A stretch of DNA of 64,000 nucleotides. Source: Trifolium pratense. Lineage: Eukaryota > Streptophyta > Magnoliopsida > Fabales > Fabaceae. The number at the start of each line of letters is the position of its first letter. Within the stretch, counting starts at the first letter, position 1. The notes under the pieces are model-generated. The model searched no databases. It saw nothing but the letters and a program-made list of their open reading frames with translations, and was not told the origin of the DNA. The stretch covers positions 14,267,501-14,331,500 of the forward strand of contig NC_060059.1 of the NCBI RefSeq assembly GCF_020283565.1, written 5' to 3'. The position numbers and the translations under genes are program-made. Positions 9,701 to 18,812 of the stretch are shown here, piece by piece.

Positions 9701-12637
9701 GAGGCTGCTGAAAAAGCTGTAAAATACCTCCTAGAGGCAAATTTTATTTCTGAAGCCAGATACACTACCTGGTTGTCAAACGTTGTACTAGTTAAAAAAT
9801 CTAATGGAAAATGGAGAATGTGTGTGGACTATACCGATCTCAATAGGGCTTGCCCTAAAGATTCTTATCCTTTACCTTGCATTGATAAACTAGTCGATAA
9901 TTCTTCTGGCTTTAAATTATTGTCTTTTATGGATGCATATTCAGGATACAATCAAATCCCAATGGCTGTGGCCGACAGGGGAAAAACAGCTTTCATGACC
10001 GAGTCGGGCAACTATTACTACAACGTAATGCCCTTCGGTCTAAAAAACGCTGGTGCTACATACCAGCGGATGATGAACAAAGTATTCCGGGGAGAAATAG
10101 GCGACATGCTCGAAGTCTACATGGACGACATGATCGTAAAATCCCATGAGGAAATCGACCATACCGCCCACTTACGTAAGGTCTTCGAGCAGGCCAGAAA
10201 ACACAACATGCGATTCAACCCAGAAAAGTGCACCTTCGGGGTACGAGCAGGAAAGTTCCTCGGATTCTACCTAACAGAACGAGGAATCGAAGCCAACCCC
10301 GACAAATGTCGTGCCTTTACGGAGCTCCCAACTCCGAACAACAAGAAATCCATACAAACCCTGAACGGAATGCTGACCTCATTGTCTCGCTTCGTAGCAA
10401 AATCTGCTCAACACGCATTACCACTTTTCAAGTTACTAAGGAAAGAAGCTGTGTTCGAATGGACGGACGAGTGCGAGCAGGCCCTCCAACATCTAAAGAA
10501 GGCCCTGTCCGAACCCCCAGTCCTCTCGCGCCCGGATGTCGAGGAAGTGTTATACATCTACCTCTCCGTCGCATCTGAGGCCGTCAGCGCAGCCCTTGTC
10601 CGTGAAACAACGGAAGGACAAAAACCAGTGTACTTTACAAGCAAGGCTCTCCAGGGGCCCGAACTCAGATATACACAAATCGAGAAGGTGGCCATTGCCT
10701 TGATCAACGCAGCAAGAAGACTACGTCACTACTTCCTAGCACACACAATCGTAGTCCGAACCGACCAACCAATCAAATCATTGCTTGCTCGGCCAGATAT
10801 GGCGGGCAGGATGCTCAAATGGTCCCTCGAGCTTTCCGAATTCGACATTCGTTACGAAAGCAGAAAAGCACTAAAATCACAAGTCTTAGCAGACTTCGTG
10901 GCCGAAATGACAAGTCCATCCTCCACGACAAGCGAGGCAGACAAATGGACAATATTCGTCGACGGAGCATCAAGCGCCACGGGAGCAGGAGCAGGAATTA
11001 TCCTGGAAAACCAGAACGGGATCATCATCGAGGTATCCCTAGCGCTATCCTTCCCGACATCGAACAACCAGGCAGAATACGAAGCCTTCCTAGCAGGACT
11101 ACGGTTGGCCGAGGACATGGAGGCAAAAGAGGTTAAAATCTTCACAGATTCGCAACTGGTTGCCTCACAGGTATTAGGGGAATATCAAGCCAAAAATGAT
11201 AACCTCTCCGAGTACTTAGCATTAGTGAAGGAAAAAATCACTAAGTTCGAGTCCGTGGAGGTGCTACACGTTCCACGCGAGCATAACAAACGGGCAGACG
11301 TCCTGTCCAAACTGGCGAGCACAAAAAAGAAAGGCGGAAACAAGTCCGTCATTCAAGAAATACTCCCTCGACCAAGCATCGAGAAGACGACCAACGTCCT
11401 CGACATAAATGTCATTGGCGACAAAAATTGCTGGATGACCCCCGTTTACAACTTCCTCGCGAGTGGAACCCTCCCCGACGATCAGAAAGAAGCAGCCATA
11501 ATTAGACGTCGAGCATGCGCATACGTCATCCTCGACGGAAAGTTATACAGACGAGGGTTCTCAATCCCGCTCTTAAAATGTGTCGACGAGGAAACAGTCG
11601 ACTACATCCTGCGCGAGGTACACGAGGGGATCAACGCCCAGCACCTGGGAGGAAGATCGCTGGCCAGGAAAGCTCTTCGAGCAGGATATTACTGGCCCAC
11701 CATGCAGCAAGACGCAAAGGACCATGTGAAAAAATGCGACAAATGTCAACGACACGGGGACATGCACCTGGCTCCTCCCCACGAACTCAAATCTTTGTCG
11801 TCACCGTGGCCCTTCGCTTGGTGGGGCATGGACATACTTGGCCCCTTCACAAAGGGACTCCACCAAAATAAATTTCTAATAGTCGCCGTGGACTACTTCA
11901 CCAAGTGGGTAGAGGCAGAACCCCTCTCCGACATAACGTCGTTCAGGATACTCCGTTTCTTCAAACGCGACGTACTCTGCCGATTTGGGATACCACAAGC
12001 CGTCGTCACGGACAACGGGACACAATTCACGGACAAAGGATTCCAAGACTTCCCCGCAGCCCTGGGGACCAAGCAACATTTCACTTCCGTGGAACATCCG
12101 CAAACCAACGGGCAAGCCGAGGCCGCCAACAGAGTAATCCTGCGCGGCCTACGACGAAGATTGGACCAAAATAAAAAGAAATGGGTCGAGGAGCTCGAAA
12201 GCGTCCTTTGGGCCTATCGCACAACACCACACTCCACAACCGGGGAGACTCCATTTAGAATGGTATATGGAACAGAAGCAGTCATCCCCGTGGAGGTGGG
12301 CGAGCCATCTCGCCGAACCGAGCAACCGCTCGAAGAAGAAATGAACGACGAAGCTCTCCGTGAAGAGCTTGATCTCGTCGAAGAGATCCGAACGGGGGCA
12401 TCCCTTCGGGAAGCCACCCTTAAACAGAAAATAGCTGCCCGACATGACGTCAAAGTCATCAAAAGAGAATTTGAAGTGGGCAGCCTCGTCTTAAGACGAA
12501 ATGCTAAGGACTCCCAGGATGGTAAATTGGCGGCCAACTGGGAAGGACCATATCGCGTCATTGACAAAACAGAAAATGGCGCGTATTATCTCGAGGATCT
12601 TCGAGGAAAGAAACTTCCTCGACCTTGGAACGCCTAA
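6719..12637 (+). CDS. gag-pol polyprotein of the Tat-type gypsy element
   Basis: A single open frame of 1972 residues. The ATG is 96 bases after the 5' LTR and precedes all domains. In order: a basic, Ser/Arg-rich N-terminus; a gag capsid domain (about 258-380); a zinc-knuckle-like CRYHKSYGHRTDDC (about 531-545); an aspartic protease with LIDPGSSCDIMY (about 710); reverse transcriptase with FMDAYSGYNQ (about 1070) and catalytic YMDD (about 1134-1137); the RT-linked RNase H (about 1290-1360); a second RNase H beginning IFVDGASS (about 1411); the integrase HHCC finger (about 1635-1680); and the DDE core with VTDNGTQF (about 1763) and HPQTNGQAEA. It would make the capsid, copy the RNA and integrate the cDNA. 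No stop or frameshift is seen. Bases of about 9715-9965 are much more AT-rich than the rest. Confidence 0.95.
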   Translation: MASSSQQLNTDTGDENVLNVPPSPPPQHNTVLSPVRDDTTVARGPETDPRDGQETSLSSDEEDVEVLTDRRMGKRPQFKQETPANNAGQPAVLANSEIAALIAALKQTTEAMQAQGRRLDEQNERIAALERGRRRRKTNSPPRRHQATPSPPRPAAVKHRRPDLERVEVTPRKRDRTPPHREGRLSPGKKGKHEAPRRHSPQGLANMAKHGASGSYRPRKSRSPTPMPGDYSPRSSEDHSPNGSDEGDPRCPLSAEILRKRVPKGFERPPTLPAYDGLTDPDDHIANVNANLDFRNISGAIRCRLFPTTLRKGAMAWYQSLPPQSIYSWKDHTDQFCRHFTASRKHPKTVHALEAIYQAEEETLRNFVERFNKEAVQVETTDDMKKYLLQRGLRPGSDFAKAVGIEKPPTWDDLLLKAQKYIEYEEVQAADVARLARPGSSHPARESSHRYDDRGGDRGNDRGGDRGGERGRDRRRGERRESRGPPSAFSTYTPLVKSRGEIFAEVHISEFNRAGVKQPKPTPLKPGQDKNRYCRYHKSYGHRTDDCIQLKDAIEIMIRSGHLREFVKRNNDPRPEAAETRAVEEVPPQPVGQNNAKQIAMSVSRPEDFAIPSGFRDTYTGPTLSTWEYFTDSFVISGGHMDKHTVGSIKRKFEDLINTSSNMNATLDKAKGRSMPLAFYREELPGGTANFQIPLLVRADMANMDVRRVLIDPGSSCDIMYASLFRTLQLDETHLTPYLGSDLTGFNGATTRPWGYVDLIVTFGSEETAKSIRVKFLVVDCPCLYQCIIGRTAIADLIAVPSTAHLKMKYYTHKGQVATLHGDIEAARRCFDAASKGNNFIGKAPEPKKPKPSSETPPKPSPEAPPSMPGLSVSSVDLDSRTSKKEHKEEKKLKKEEKEDDEASKEHYRPIPDGDFEIVQFGEDPEKGVKIGTGLPELARKQLKACLRENADLFAWHAADMPGLDPNIACHQLTVDPLASAVVQRRRRQSPEKAEAAEKAVKYLLEANFISEARYTTWLSNVVLVKKSNGKWRMCVDYTDLNRACPKDSYPLPCIDKLVDNSSGFKLLSFMDAYSGYNQIPMAVADRGKTAFMTESGNYYYNVMPFGLKNAGATYQRMMNKVFRGEIGDMLEVYMDDMIVKSHEEIDHTAHLRKVFEQARKHNMRFNPEKCTFGVRAGKFLGFYLTERGIEANPDKCRAFTELPTPNNKKSIQTLNGMLTSLSRFVAKSAQHALPLFKLLRKEAVFEWTDECEQALQHLKKALSEPPVLSRPDVEEVLYIYLSVASEAVSAALVRETTEGQKPVYFTSKALQGPELRYTQIEKVAIALINAARRLRHYFLAHTIVVRTDQPIKSLLARPDMAGRMLKWSLELSEFDIRYESRKALKSQVLADFVAEMTSPSSTTSEADKWTIFVDGASSATGAGAGIILENQNGIIIEVSLALSFPTSNNQAEYEAFLAGLRLAEDMEAKEVKIFTDSQLVASQVLGEYQAKNDNLSEYLALVKEKITKFESVEVLHVPREHNKRADVLSKLASTKKKGGNKSVIQEILPRPSIEKTTNVLDINVIGDKNCWMTPVYNFLASGTLPDDQKEAAIIRRRACAYVILDGKLYRRGFSIPLLKCVDEETVDYILREVHEGINAQHLGGRSLARKALRAGYYWPTMQQDAKDHVKKCDKCQRHGDMHLAPPHELKSLSSPWPFAWWGMDILGPFTKGLHQNKFLIVAVDYFTKWVEAEPLSDITSFRILRFFKRDVLCRFGIPQAVVTDNGTQFTDKGFQDFPAALGTKQHFTSVEHPQTNGQAEAANRVILRGLRRRLDQNKKKWVEELESVLWAYRTTPHSTTGETPFRMVYGTEAVIPVEVGEPSRRTEQPLEEEMNDEALREELDLVEEIRTGASLREATLKQKIAARHDVKVIKREFEVGSLVLRRNAKDSQDGKLAANWEGPYRVIDKTENGAYYLEDLRGKKLPRPWNA

Positions 12638-13385
12638 AAATTAAAACAATATTATAGCTAAGTTATTGCCAAAGTAAAAAACACTTCTAAAAGGCTGCTC
12701 GGATCCTCTAGCAACGAGCCCGACACCTCGACAACGGAAAGCACGCGGGCACACGTGCTCGATCCAAACAATTGAAAAGGAGATACTCTGGCTCAGGAAG
12801 GGCAGAGCGTCTCCCCGACGAGGATGACCTTTGAGACAAGCTCCTCGTCTTCGTGCCAAGGCTTAACGCCCAGCTCGCGATGGGAAGTTCAAGCCGCGGG
12901 GGCGGGCACAACAACGTGTCGGCGTCCGTATTAGCCTCAGAAACAACTCTAGGCGCTTAGACCGTTCCCTAAACTGTCTAAGTTAAATCCGAGGACGACC
13001 TCCTCGACGACACGCGCTCGAAACAAAAAACTTGCAAATAAAGAAAAAGGTTTTGTCAAGCAGGCATACAACAATGTCGAGCAAATACACAAACTCCAAA
13101 ACCAAAAATTTGTTAAGTTAAAAACGAGCAAGCATAAAGACATGCATAACACATTTCGAACAGGCATAACTTAGCAAAAACAAAAGGCAATAATTTAAAC
13201 ATACACACGAGGAGAAGGAGATAGACGAGCAGGATTAATAACGAGCACTGTCATAAAATACCGGGCACAAAAACCCACTTGTTCGGATATTACAAAAATC
13301 GGGCACGCAGGCCCCCAAAAAATTGTTATAAAATGACAAATAAAAGACAATGGCGCGCAGGCCCAAATAAAAGAGTCGGGGAGGA
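12638..13385. other. Untranslated spacer between gypsy pol and the antisense gene
   Basis: This stretch lies between two convergent stop codons, so it probably holds the overlapping 3' ends of the sense and antisense transcripts. It has the same cgggca/ctcctcg-rich wording as the rest of the element. No further frame is convincing. Confidence 0.5.
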
Positions 13386-15471
13386 TCAGGTACTTTCATC
13401 GTGACCCTCTTGGTTTTCATAAGGGGCCTTCTCCTCCTCGACAGCATCAGCTTCAACATCCTCCTCCCCATCATCATCATCACCATCCTCCTCCTCCTCT
13501 CCATCCTCCAGGGCCATCCTCTTATAGTCCTCCAGAATGACTATCTGCCCGTTCTCAACCCTTTTGAGCCTGTGAATACCATGAGTGATCAAACCACGCT
13601 CGGCATTCACAATCTCAAGTTGGGCGATCGCATTCTTCCACCCATGCACCATGCTCGCCAACATCAGGCACCCGAGCCTCTTGATTTCCTTGACCAGGTC
13701 TGCTCGACTCACCAGCCTGGAAGTTTCAATTGCCTCGTCGGCAGCAGGAGCAAGCTTGGACTGCAGGTCACCTATAACCTCCTCCAGTTTCTTCTTCTCC
13801 TCGGTACCATGGGTCTTTACCTCCTTGAGCTCTTCCTTAGTTTTTTCCAACTCCTCTCGAGTAACCCGGGCTTCTTCCAACAAGTTGCCATAATTCTCCT
13901 GCTTGCCCCTAAGGTCGATGAGCTCACCCTCCAGCTTCACAATGTGCCCCTCCAGCTTGGCGTTTCGGGCAGCCAACTTTTCCACTTCACGAGTTGGCCC
14001 CCCTTCATTTAATACCAGGGCTGTCTCCGCCAGCCGGATGACAGCAGCAATATCCTCATTCAGCTGGTTCTGTCGGGCAGTTGAAGAAACACCCAGAACA
14101 TAATTCTTCTCCGATGCAGGCACCTGGAGGGGATTTTTGTCAAAAAAGCTCCGGTTGCTCAAACACGCGGGGAGGACAAAGCCACCGTCCCCCTCCGACA
14201 GGTCGACGATAGGCGTCATCTGTTCCTCCCGATGCCTCTTTGCACGACCTCCCGAGGTCCCAGCTGAGCTTCCCACCGGTGAAGATTGGGTGATGCTCCC
14301 CGAAGCAGTCTGTTCAGCAATCAGAATATTAGGCTTGGATCTCCTCGCCTTCTTCTTTGACTTCTCCCCCTTTTGCTCAGCAGCTATCCTCATCAGCTCG
14401 GAAGCAAGATCAGCCATTCTACCTGCAAAGTCAGAAACATGGTCAGAAACACGGGGAGAAACTCAAAACATCAAAAATGCTGAAGATAAAACAAGTAAAA
14501 AACGCGCAGGAATTAAAATAGATACCCAACAAAGTGTCCTCGGCAGAAACAGTTTTGCACGACAGCAATAATCTGGTATTAACGAAACGAGGTTCGATCC
14601 TCGGTTTACCATGCTTATCCAAAGCAACATCCCCTAAGCTGGTTATAACTTTACAAGGCTTAAAGCCATCCACATACACTTTCAGCTTCTCAAAGCCCGC
14701 CATCTCTGCCGGGGACAGGTCCTCGGCAGCCGTTAAGTACTCGTCGGTCCGCAATAAAAAATGCTCCGACGACCATGACAGCGGGAAACGCAGGCTCCAC
14801 TCCGTTACCTGCTCTCCCTCCTCATCCAACTGAGGAGACCCATCCTCGAGGAACACAGGCCTGTCCATATATAGAGAGTTCAAAGCAAACTTCGTCACCG
14901 GCCTCACCACGTAGTATCTCTCCTTGAAACCCCGAGCAGACTCCACGAACATCTTAAATATCTTGCTCGATTGATGCTTCAAGGAAATCCAACCTTGCTG
15001 GTCCCCGACTTTCTGTCGTTGGATTTTGAAGATATAAAAGAATAAAGAAACGGTGGCCTCCACCTCCAGATATCGACAAAGAATCTGATACGCCCGGATG
15101 AACGCCAACGCGTTTGGATGAAGCTGGGAGGGAGCTACCCTTAACCGGCCAAAAATCTCGGCTTCAAGGTTGTTGAAGGGCAAACGATATCCCATCTCCT
15201 TGAACGCCATTTCGTACATGGTAAATCCACCTTCAGTGTACGGCGAACAAATCCGCTCCCCTTCAGCAGGCATATGGACCTCCCAGTTAACCGGACCAAC
15301 CCCCTCGACAATAGTAAAGAGCCGGGGATCCTGAGCAGTAATTGTCGAAGCAATGCCCCGAGGCTCGGGCGCAACCCAGGCCAGTTCTAGATCTGTAATT
15401 GTGTCGACCAACTTGTGTTTTGACGCCGCTTGGCTCCCCGTAGCCTCCTCTGCGTCTGACATTTTGAATAC
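13386..15471 (-). CDS. Antisense spliced gene of the gypsy element (Tat aORF, Transposase_28-like)
   Basis: Two coding exons on the minus strand: 15471-14526 (ATG at 15462) and 14422-13386, joined across a 103-base GT...AG intron (14525-14423). The splice keeps frame exactly (937 + 1037 coding bases, 657 residues) and joins TLLG to RMADLASELM. The first half has the look of the plant domain annotated as putative gypsy-type transposon (aromatic, with PLSWSSEHFLL and KERYYVVRP). The second half is charged, coiled-coil-like (LEGHIVKLEGELIDL) and ends in a long Asp/Glu run. A further GT...AG intron (16387-15472) sits in the 5'UTR, with a TATA box at 16534-16541. Antisense genes in this position are known in Tat relatives, but their function is not established. 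Both halves are open, so the gene looks intact. Confidence 0.8.
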
Positions 15472-15629
15472 CTGAAAAGCAGCGAAAATAAAGTGAATTC
15501 GACAGTCATATCAAATCCACCCTTTCACCGCAATTCAAGTGAAAGGGCGTGAAATAGGGCGAGGACGCTGTCCCCGACCAAAAGCCCTTATCAAAATGGC
15601 AAACAAAGACAAAACAGAGGAAACGAGGA

Positions 15630-16010
15630 GAAAGCCCAAAAACGGGGATAAGTTTCCCGACACAAGCTAACAATATTGCTCGACGCTCAGAAGTAAACTT
15701 AGTTTTGCATAAAACCTAAAGTTAAAAACGGGGAGAAGCTCCCCGACACAGAGTTTTTACAAACTCATCTATCTACACATTTCTCAAGGAAATAACGGGG
15801 AGAAAGGTCCCCGACACAGAGTTTCAGCAAACTCATTTTCTCATAGAAAAAGCGGGGAGAGGGTCCCCGACATTCATACAATTCGCAAAGACACGCAAGA
15901 TTCGCGAAGGCGAAAACGGGGAGAAGCTCCCCGACACAAGGTTCAACTAACCTAGCTTTTTGCTACAATAAACGGGGAGAGGAAACAACATCTCCTCTCC
16001 GACAAAAAAC
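15630..16010. repeat. Array of about six cggggaga...tccccg hairpins in the antisense 5'UTR intron
   Basis: Units near 15641, 15725, 15794, 15848, 15914 and 15970 each contain cggggagaagctccccgaca or a close variant, a perfect or near-perfect palindrome spaced about 55-85 bases apart. The spacers differ. The same word occurs once in each LTR (near 6099 and 17357). Amplified repeats in the 3' untranslated region are known in the Tat element Retand. Confidence 0.75.
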
Positions 16011-16533
16011 ATAGAATTCCAGAAGTCTATGAAATCTATGAATGTTGTTCATCATCTTCATGGTGTTCATCACCATTTTCCAGAAACGCATCAATATCCA
16101 CCATTTTTCCAGAAAATTCAACATCATTCAAACAACACTCATGGTGTTCTTCGCAGAACCCAGAGTTTCAAACGCTAAAACGTACAAAACGCCATATGAC
16201 GGTGATCTTACCACAACTAAACACTAAATCGCACTAAGAAGCATAGCGATTAAACACAAAGTACAGAACATAAACCCAAACAATAGGAGCAAAATGGGTA
16301 TAAAAATGAAACTCCTAAATAGCAAAACCACAAACCCTGACACATTCAAAAGCAAAACAGAAATTGAAGTGGGGTAGAACACATTACCTGATTCAAAGAA
16401 AAATGAGCCTTTGAGTGAAAATGAAGACTAGAAAGGAGAACCCTGAAGATGGAGCTAAATCAAACAACAACAGCAGCAAAAGGGCGCAGAGAATGCAGAG
16501 AGTGAAAAATCTGCAATTAACCTTCTTCCCTTC

Positions 16534-16541
16534 TATTTATA
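16534..16541 (-). promoter_or_regulatory. TATA box of the antisense gene
   Basis: On the minus strand the sequence is tataaata, followed by a leader of about 115-120 bases to a splice donor (cag|gtaatg at 16388/16387). The matching acceptor ttttcag lies at 15472, nine bases before the ATG. This gives the antisense gene a promoter of its own, independent of the LTRs. Confidence 0.6.
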
Positions 16542-17274
16542 AGCCACAGGCTCCTGCACCCTGCATCATGAAGCAGCGCACCTGATGGCACCAGGGCCAT
16601 TGATCAAATCTAACGATCATAATTAACAGCCATCAAATGGCTAAGATTCAATCTCGCGGAAAACGAAAAGGCGTGATCAATCCTGCGGCCCAAAAGCTTC
16701 CTCGTAAAGCGAAGCAATAAAGAACCGTTTCCCTAGGCAATTATTGCGTCTCTTCATAGCCCACACGCGTGGCAGGAGCAAGAGAAACACATGTCTCTTC
16801 ACATCCCATCGAACAGACCACGCGTCTCTCGAGGGACTCATCGCTATCTCCAACGCAAATACCTCCTCGACGTTGTGAGCAAGCAAGAATTACGGGCAAG
16901 CGAAACAGACTTCACAAAAAACACATGCCCGTGTAAACAAGCAGCATCAACTGGATGCAATATACATAATACGTCCTCGACAATTAGTCGTGGAGCTAAA
17001 AGCAAATGACCTAGAAAGGCAAAATCCCTTCCCCGTAATTTCCTCCACGAACATCCTGGCACGCGTCACGAGCAAAAGGAAGCTTCCCCCTTTTTGATAA
17101 TTCTCCTCGTCCTGCCAAGGAGGAATTTACGAACAACATACAAATGCGCTCCTCGCGCAAACAAGCAGCAATCATAATCAATGAATTATGAACTCCTCCT
17201 AGGATTGACGGGGAAAACAACTCCTCGACATGCGGGCCTGGACCTTAAGTCATTACTCCTACGCCTAGGAGCAA

Positions 17275-17290
17275 CGACTTGGGGGGCTCC
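17275..17290 (+). other. Polypurine tract of the gypsy element
   Basis: A ggggggc-containing stretch directly precedes the 3' LTR, the expected place for plus-strand DNA priming. It is interrupted by a few pyrimidines, so the exact primer is uncertain. Confidence 0.5.
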
Positions 17291-17879
17291 TGTTCTGGAC
17301 TGGGCCAAGGGCTGGCCCAATCCCTTCTGCCCGACATTTGGGGCACAGCCCAATAAGGGGAGACTTCCCCGACACGTCAGCCTATGACGTGTCCTGCTCG
17401 ACATAATGGGTAAGCAGCACGTTTAACACGTGCTCATCTATCCATACACGTTGACTCATTCCGCCTTAGCTTAACAGCTAAGCAGCACGTTTAGCACGTG
17501 CTCCTTTATCCAGCCACAGCTGTCACGGAGCCTATCCCTTACCTGCGAATAGCGGAACGGCTCCAACCAAGATAGAGGCAAATAACGGCCTTCCCCTACG
17601 ATACGGGGACTATCTTGGCAGTTGAGTCTATTGGGCCGGTTATCCCGGCCCAATAGACCAACCTTTGGCCCAGCGCTGGGGGCACTATATAAGCTCTCCA
17701 AGACAGGAGAGCCAGGTATTCTGAATCATTCTATACCATACTTTCTCTCTCTTCTTTGTATCTCTCTTGTTCTCTTTGCTGACTTAGGCATCGGAGCACC
17801 TGCAGGTACAAACCCCCCTTCGGTGTGGAAGCTTGCTCAACGGACCGGCCTCAACCTTTCTGATCATCAGGTTAGATCA
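17291..17879 (+). repeat. 3' LTR of the gypsy element
   Basis: 589 bp. It differs from the 5' LTR by about four substitutions (cccgacacg for cccgaaacg, ttacctgcg for ttacccgcg, two around the TATA and loop) and one fewer C in a C run. It is followed by the target duplication cataa. Confidence 0.92.
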
Positions 17880-18134
17880 CATAAAAAGATGAACTTTGTG
17901 TACATAATGTTGACAAAGATGGTGGAGAGGCTTTCGATTCTTTTTTATGTGTCGAACAATTATTCTTTGACCCACCAAAACAATCAAGGCCGTAACAATT
18001 TTGACGTCGAGCTCTTTTATTCTGAAAAAAAACAATTAAAATCAAATTAGTCTCTATTCTGCAATATAATAGTCACAGATGTCTCTACAACAGGATCACA
18101 ACTACAATAAAAGGCGCGCATTAATGGGTTCAAC

Positions 18135-18377
18135 TCAAAAAAAATTATGTAAAAGACTTATCAACATGGTTTCCAATATGACAGCTTTGATCAACTTTGA
18201 AACTGTACGTTTCTTAGGGTGCTGCATGAACCAGCTCTCTGAGCAATGAGCTGCAACTTTGGATTCAAGCATGGCATCTATATCAACAACAGGGCGAAAA
18301 CAATGAAAGAATTTGTTCTTTGAGAAGCTCTTCATGATGTTGTTGGATGAGTAACTCAAGAGAAAGAAGTTGTTCAC
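18135..18377 (-). pseudogene. Possible captured host exon inside the MULE
   Basis: An 80-residue minus-strand frame runs through most of the MULE interior. Its middle (FHCFRPVVDIDAMLESK, then HPKKRTVSKLIKAVILET) has plant-protein composition and is unlike any transposase. The tail after ILETM is low complexity and may already be intron. I cannot name the family. A short exon-like frame between MULE TIRs is what a Pack-MULE would show; a chance frame is the alternative. Confidence 0.35.
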
Positions 18378-18489
18378 AAAAAGAAAACAGAGTAACTCTG
18401 TTTTTGATATGTTTTGGTGTTTAGAAGTAATGATCTTTGGTTTAATAGTTGGTAGTTATTATATATTGTTGACATACATGACTCACTAT

Positions 18490-18812
18490 TTATGTGAAGT
18501 GACAGCTCGGTGGTTTCTCACTATTTTCTCAGAACATCATCACAGATCCATACCGGAACACTTTTTAAAAAGTGTACCGGTAATATTAATATACCGGAAC
18601 ACTTTTTAAAAAGTGTATCGGTAAAGCTAACATACCGGTAAAGATAAAATCTTACCGGAACAGTTTTTTGGGAGGATGAAAATTCTACCAGAACAGTATA
18701 ATACGACAAAAAAAAAATTTAAAATATATTAATTTTTATAAGGGTATATTGGGTATTTTAAAAAATATGTTGGGGTAGAATGAAGATTGTTGGGGTAGAA
18801 AAAAAAAAATTC
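18490..18812 (-). repeat. MULE right terminal inverted repeat
   Basis: Reverse complement of the left TIR (5711-6032), ending ...gggtagaaaaaaaaaaattc. It includes the same accggaacac/gtgttccggt palindromes, with a few base changes. Confidence 0.85.

Larger units (their letters stand above)
6033..17879 (+). mobile_element. Full-length Ty3/gypsy retrotransposon of the Tat type
   Basis: The element is 11,847 bp with LTRs of 590 and 589 bp, TG...CA ends and a 5-bp target duplication cataa at 6028-6032 and 17880-17884. It has a primer site, an intact gag-pol frame, a second RNase H domain after the RT-linked one, an antisense gene between pol and the 3' LTR, and a purine tract before the 3' LTR. 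A dual RNase H and an antisense 3' gene are recognised traits of the Tat lineage (Retand, Grande, Cinful relatives). By eye the LTRs differ at four substitutions and one indel, so the insertion is recent. It lies inside the MULE. Confidence 0.93.
5711..18812. mobile_element. Non-autonomous Mutator-like element (MULE), about 1.25 kb, interrupted by a gypsy retrotransposon
   Basis: The target duplication tgttgtcca lies at 5702-5710 and 18813-18821, and the empty site occurs once at 1712-1720 in the sister copy. The TIRs are about 322 bp and start gaaattttt...ctacccc. Without the 11,847-bp retrotransposon and its 5-bp duplication the element is about 1250 bp, of which about 600 bp (17885-18489) is internal. 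I see no transposase. The internal part may hold a captured host exon (18135-18377), which would make it a Pack-MULE. Confidence 0.88.

Noticed and set aside
15630..16010. CRISPR-like array
   Set aside because: Repeats are short palindromes with uneven spacers inside a plant retrotransposon intron; there are no cas genes and the DNA is plant.
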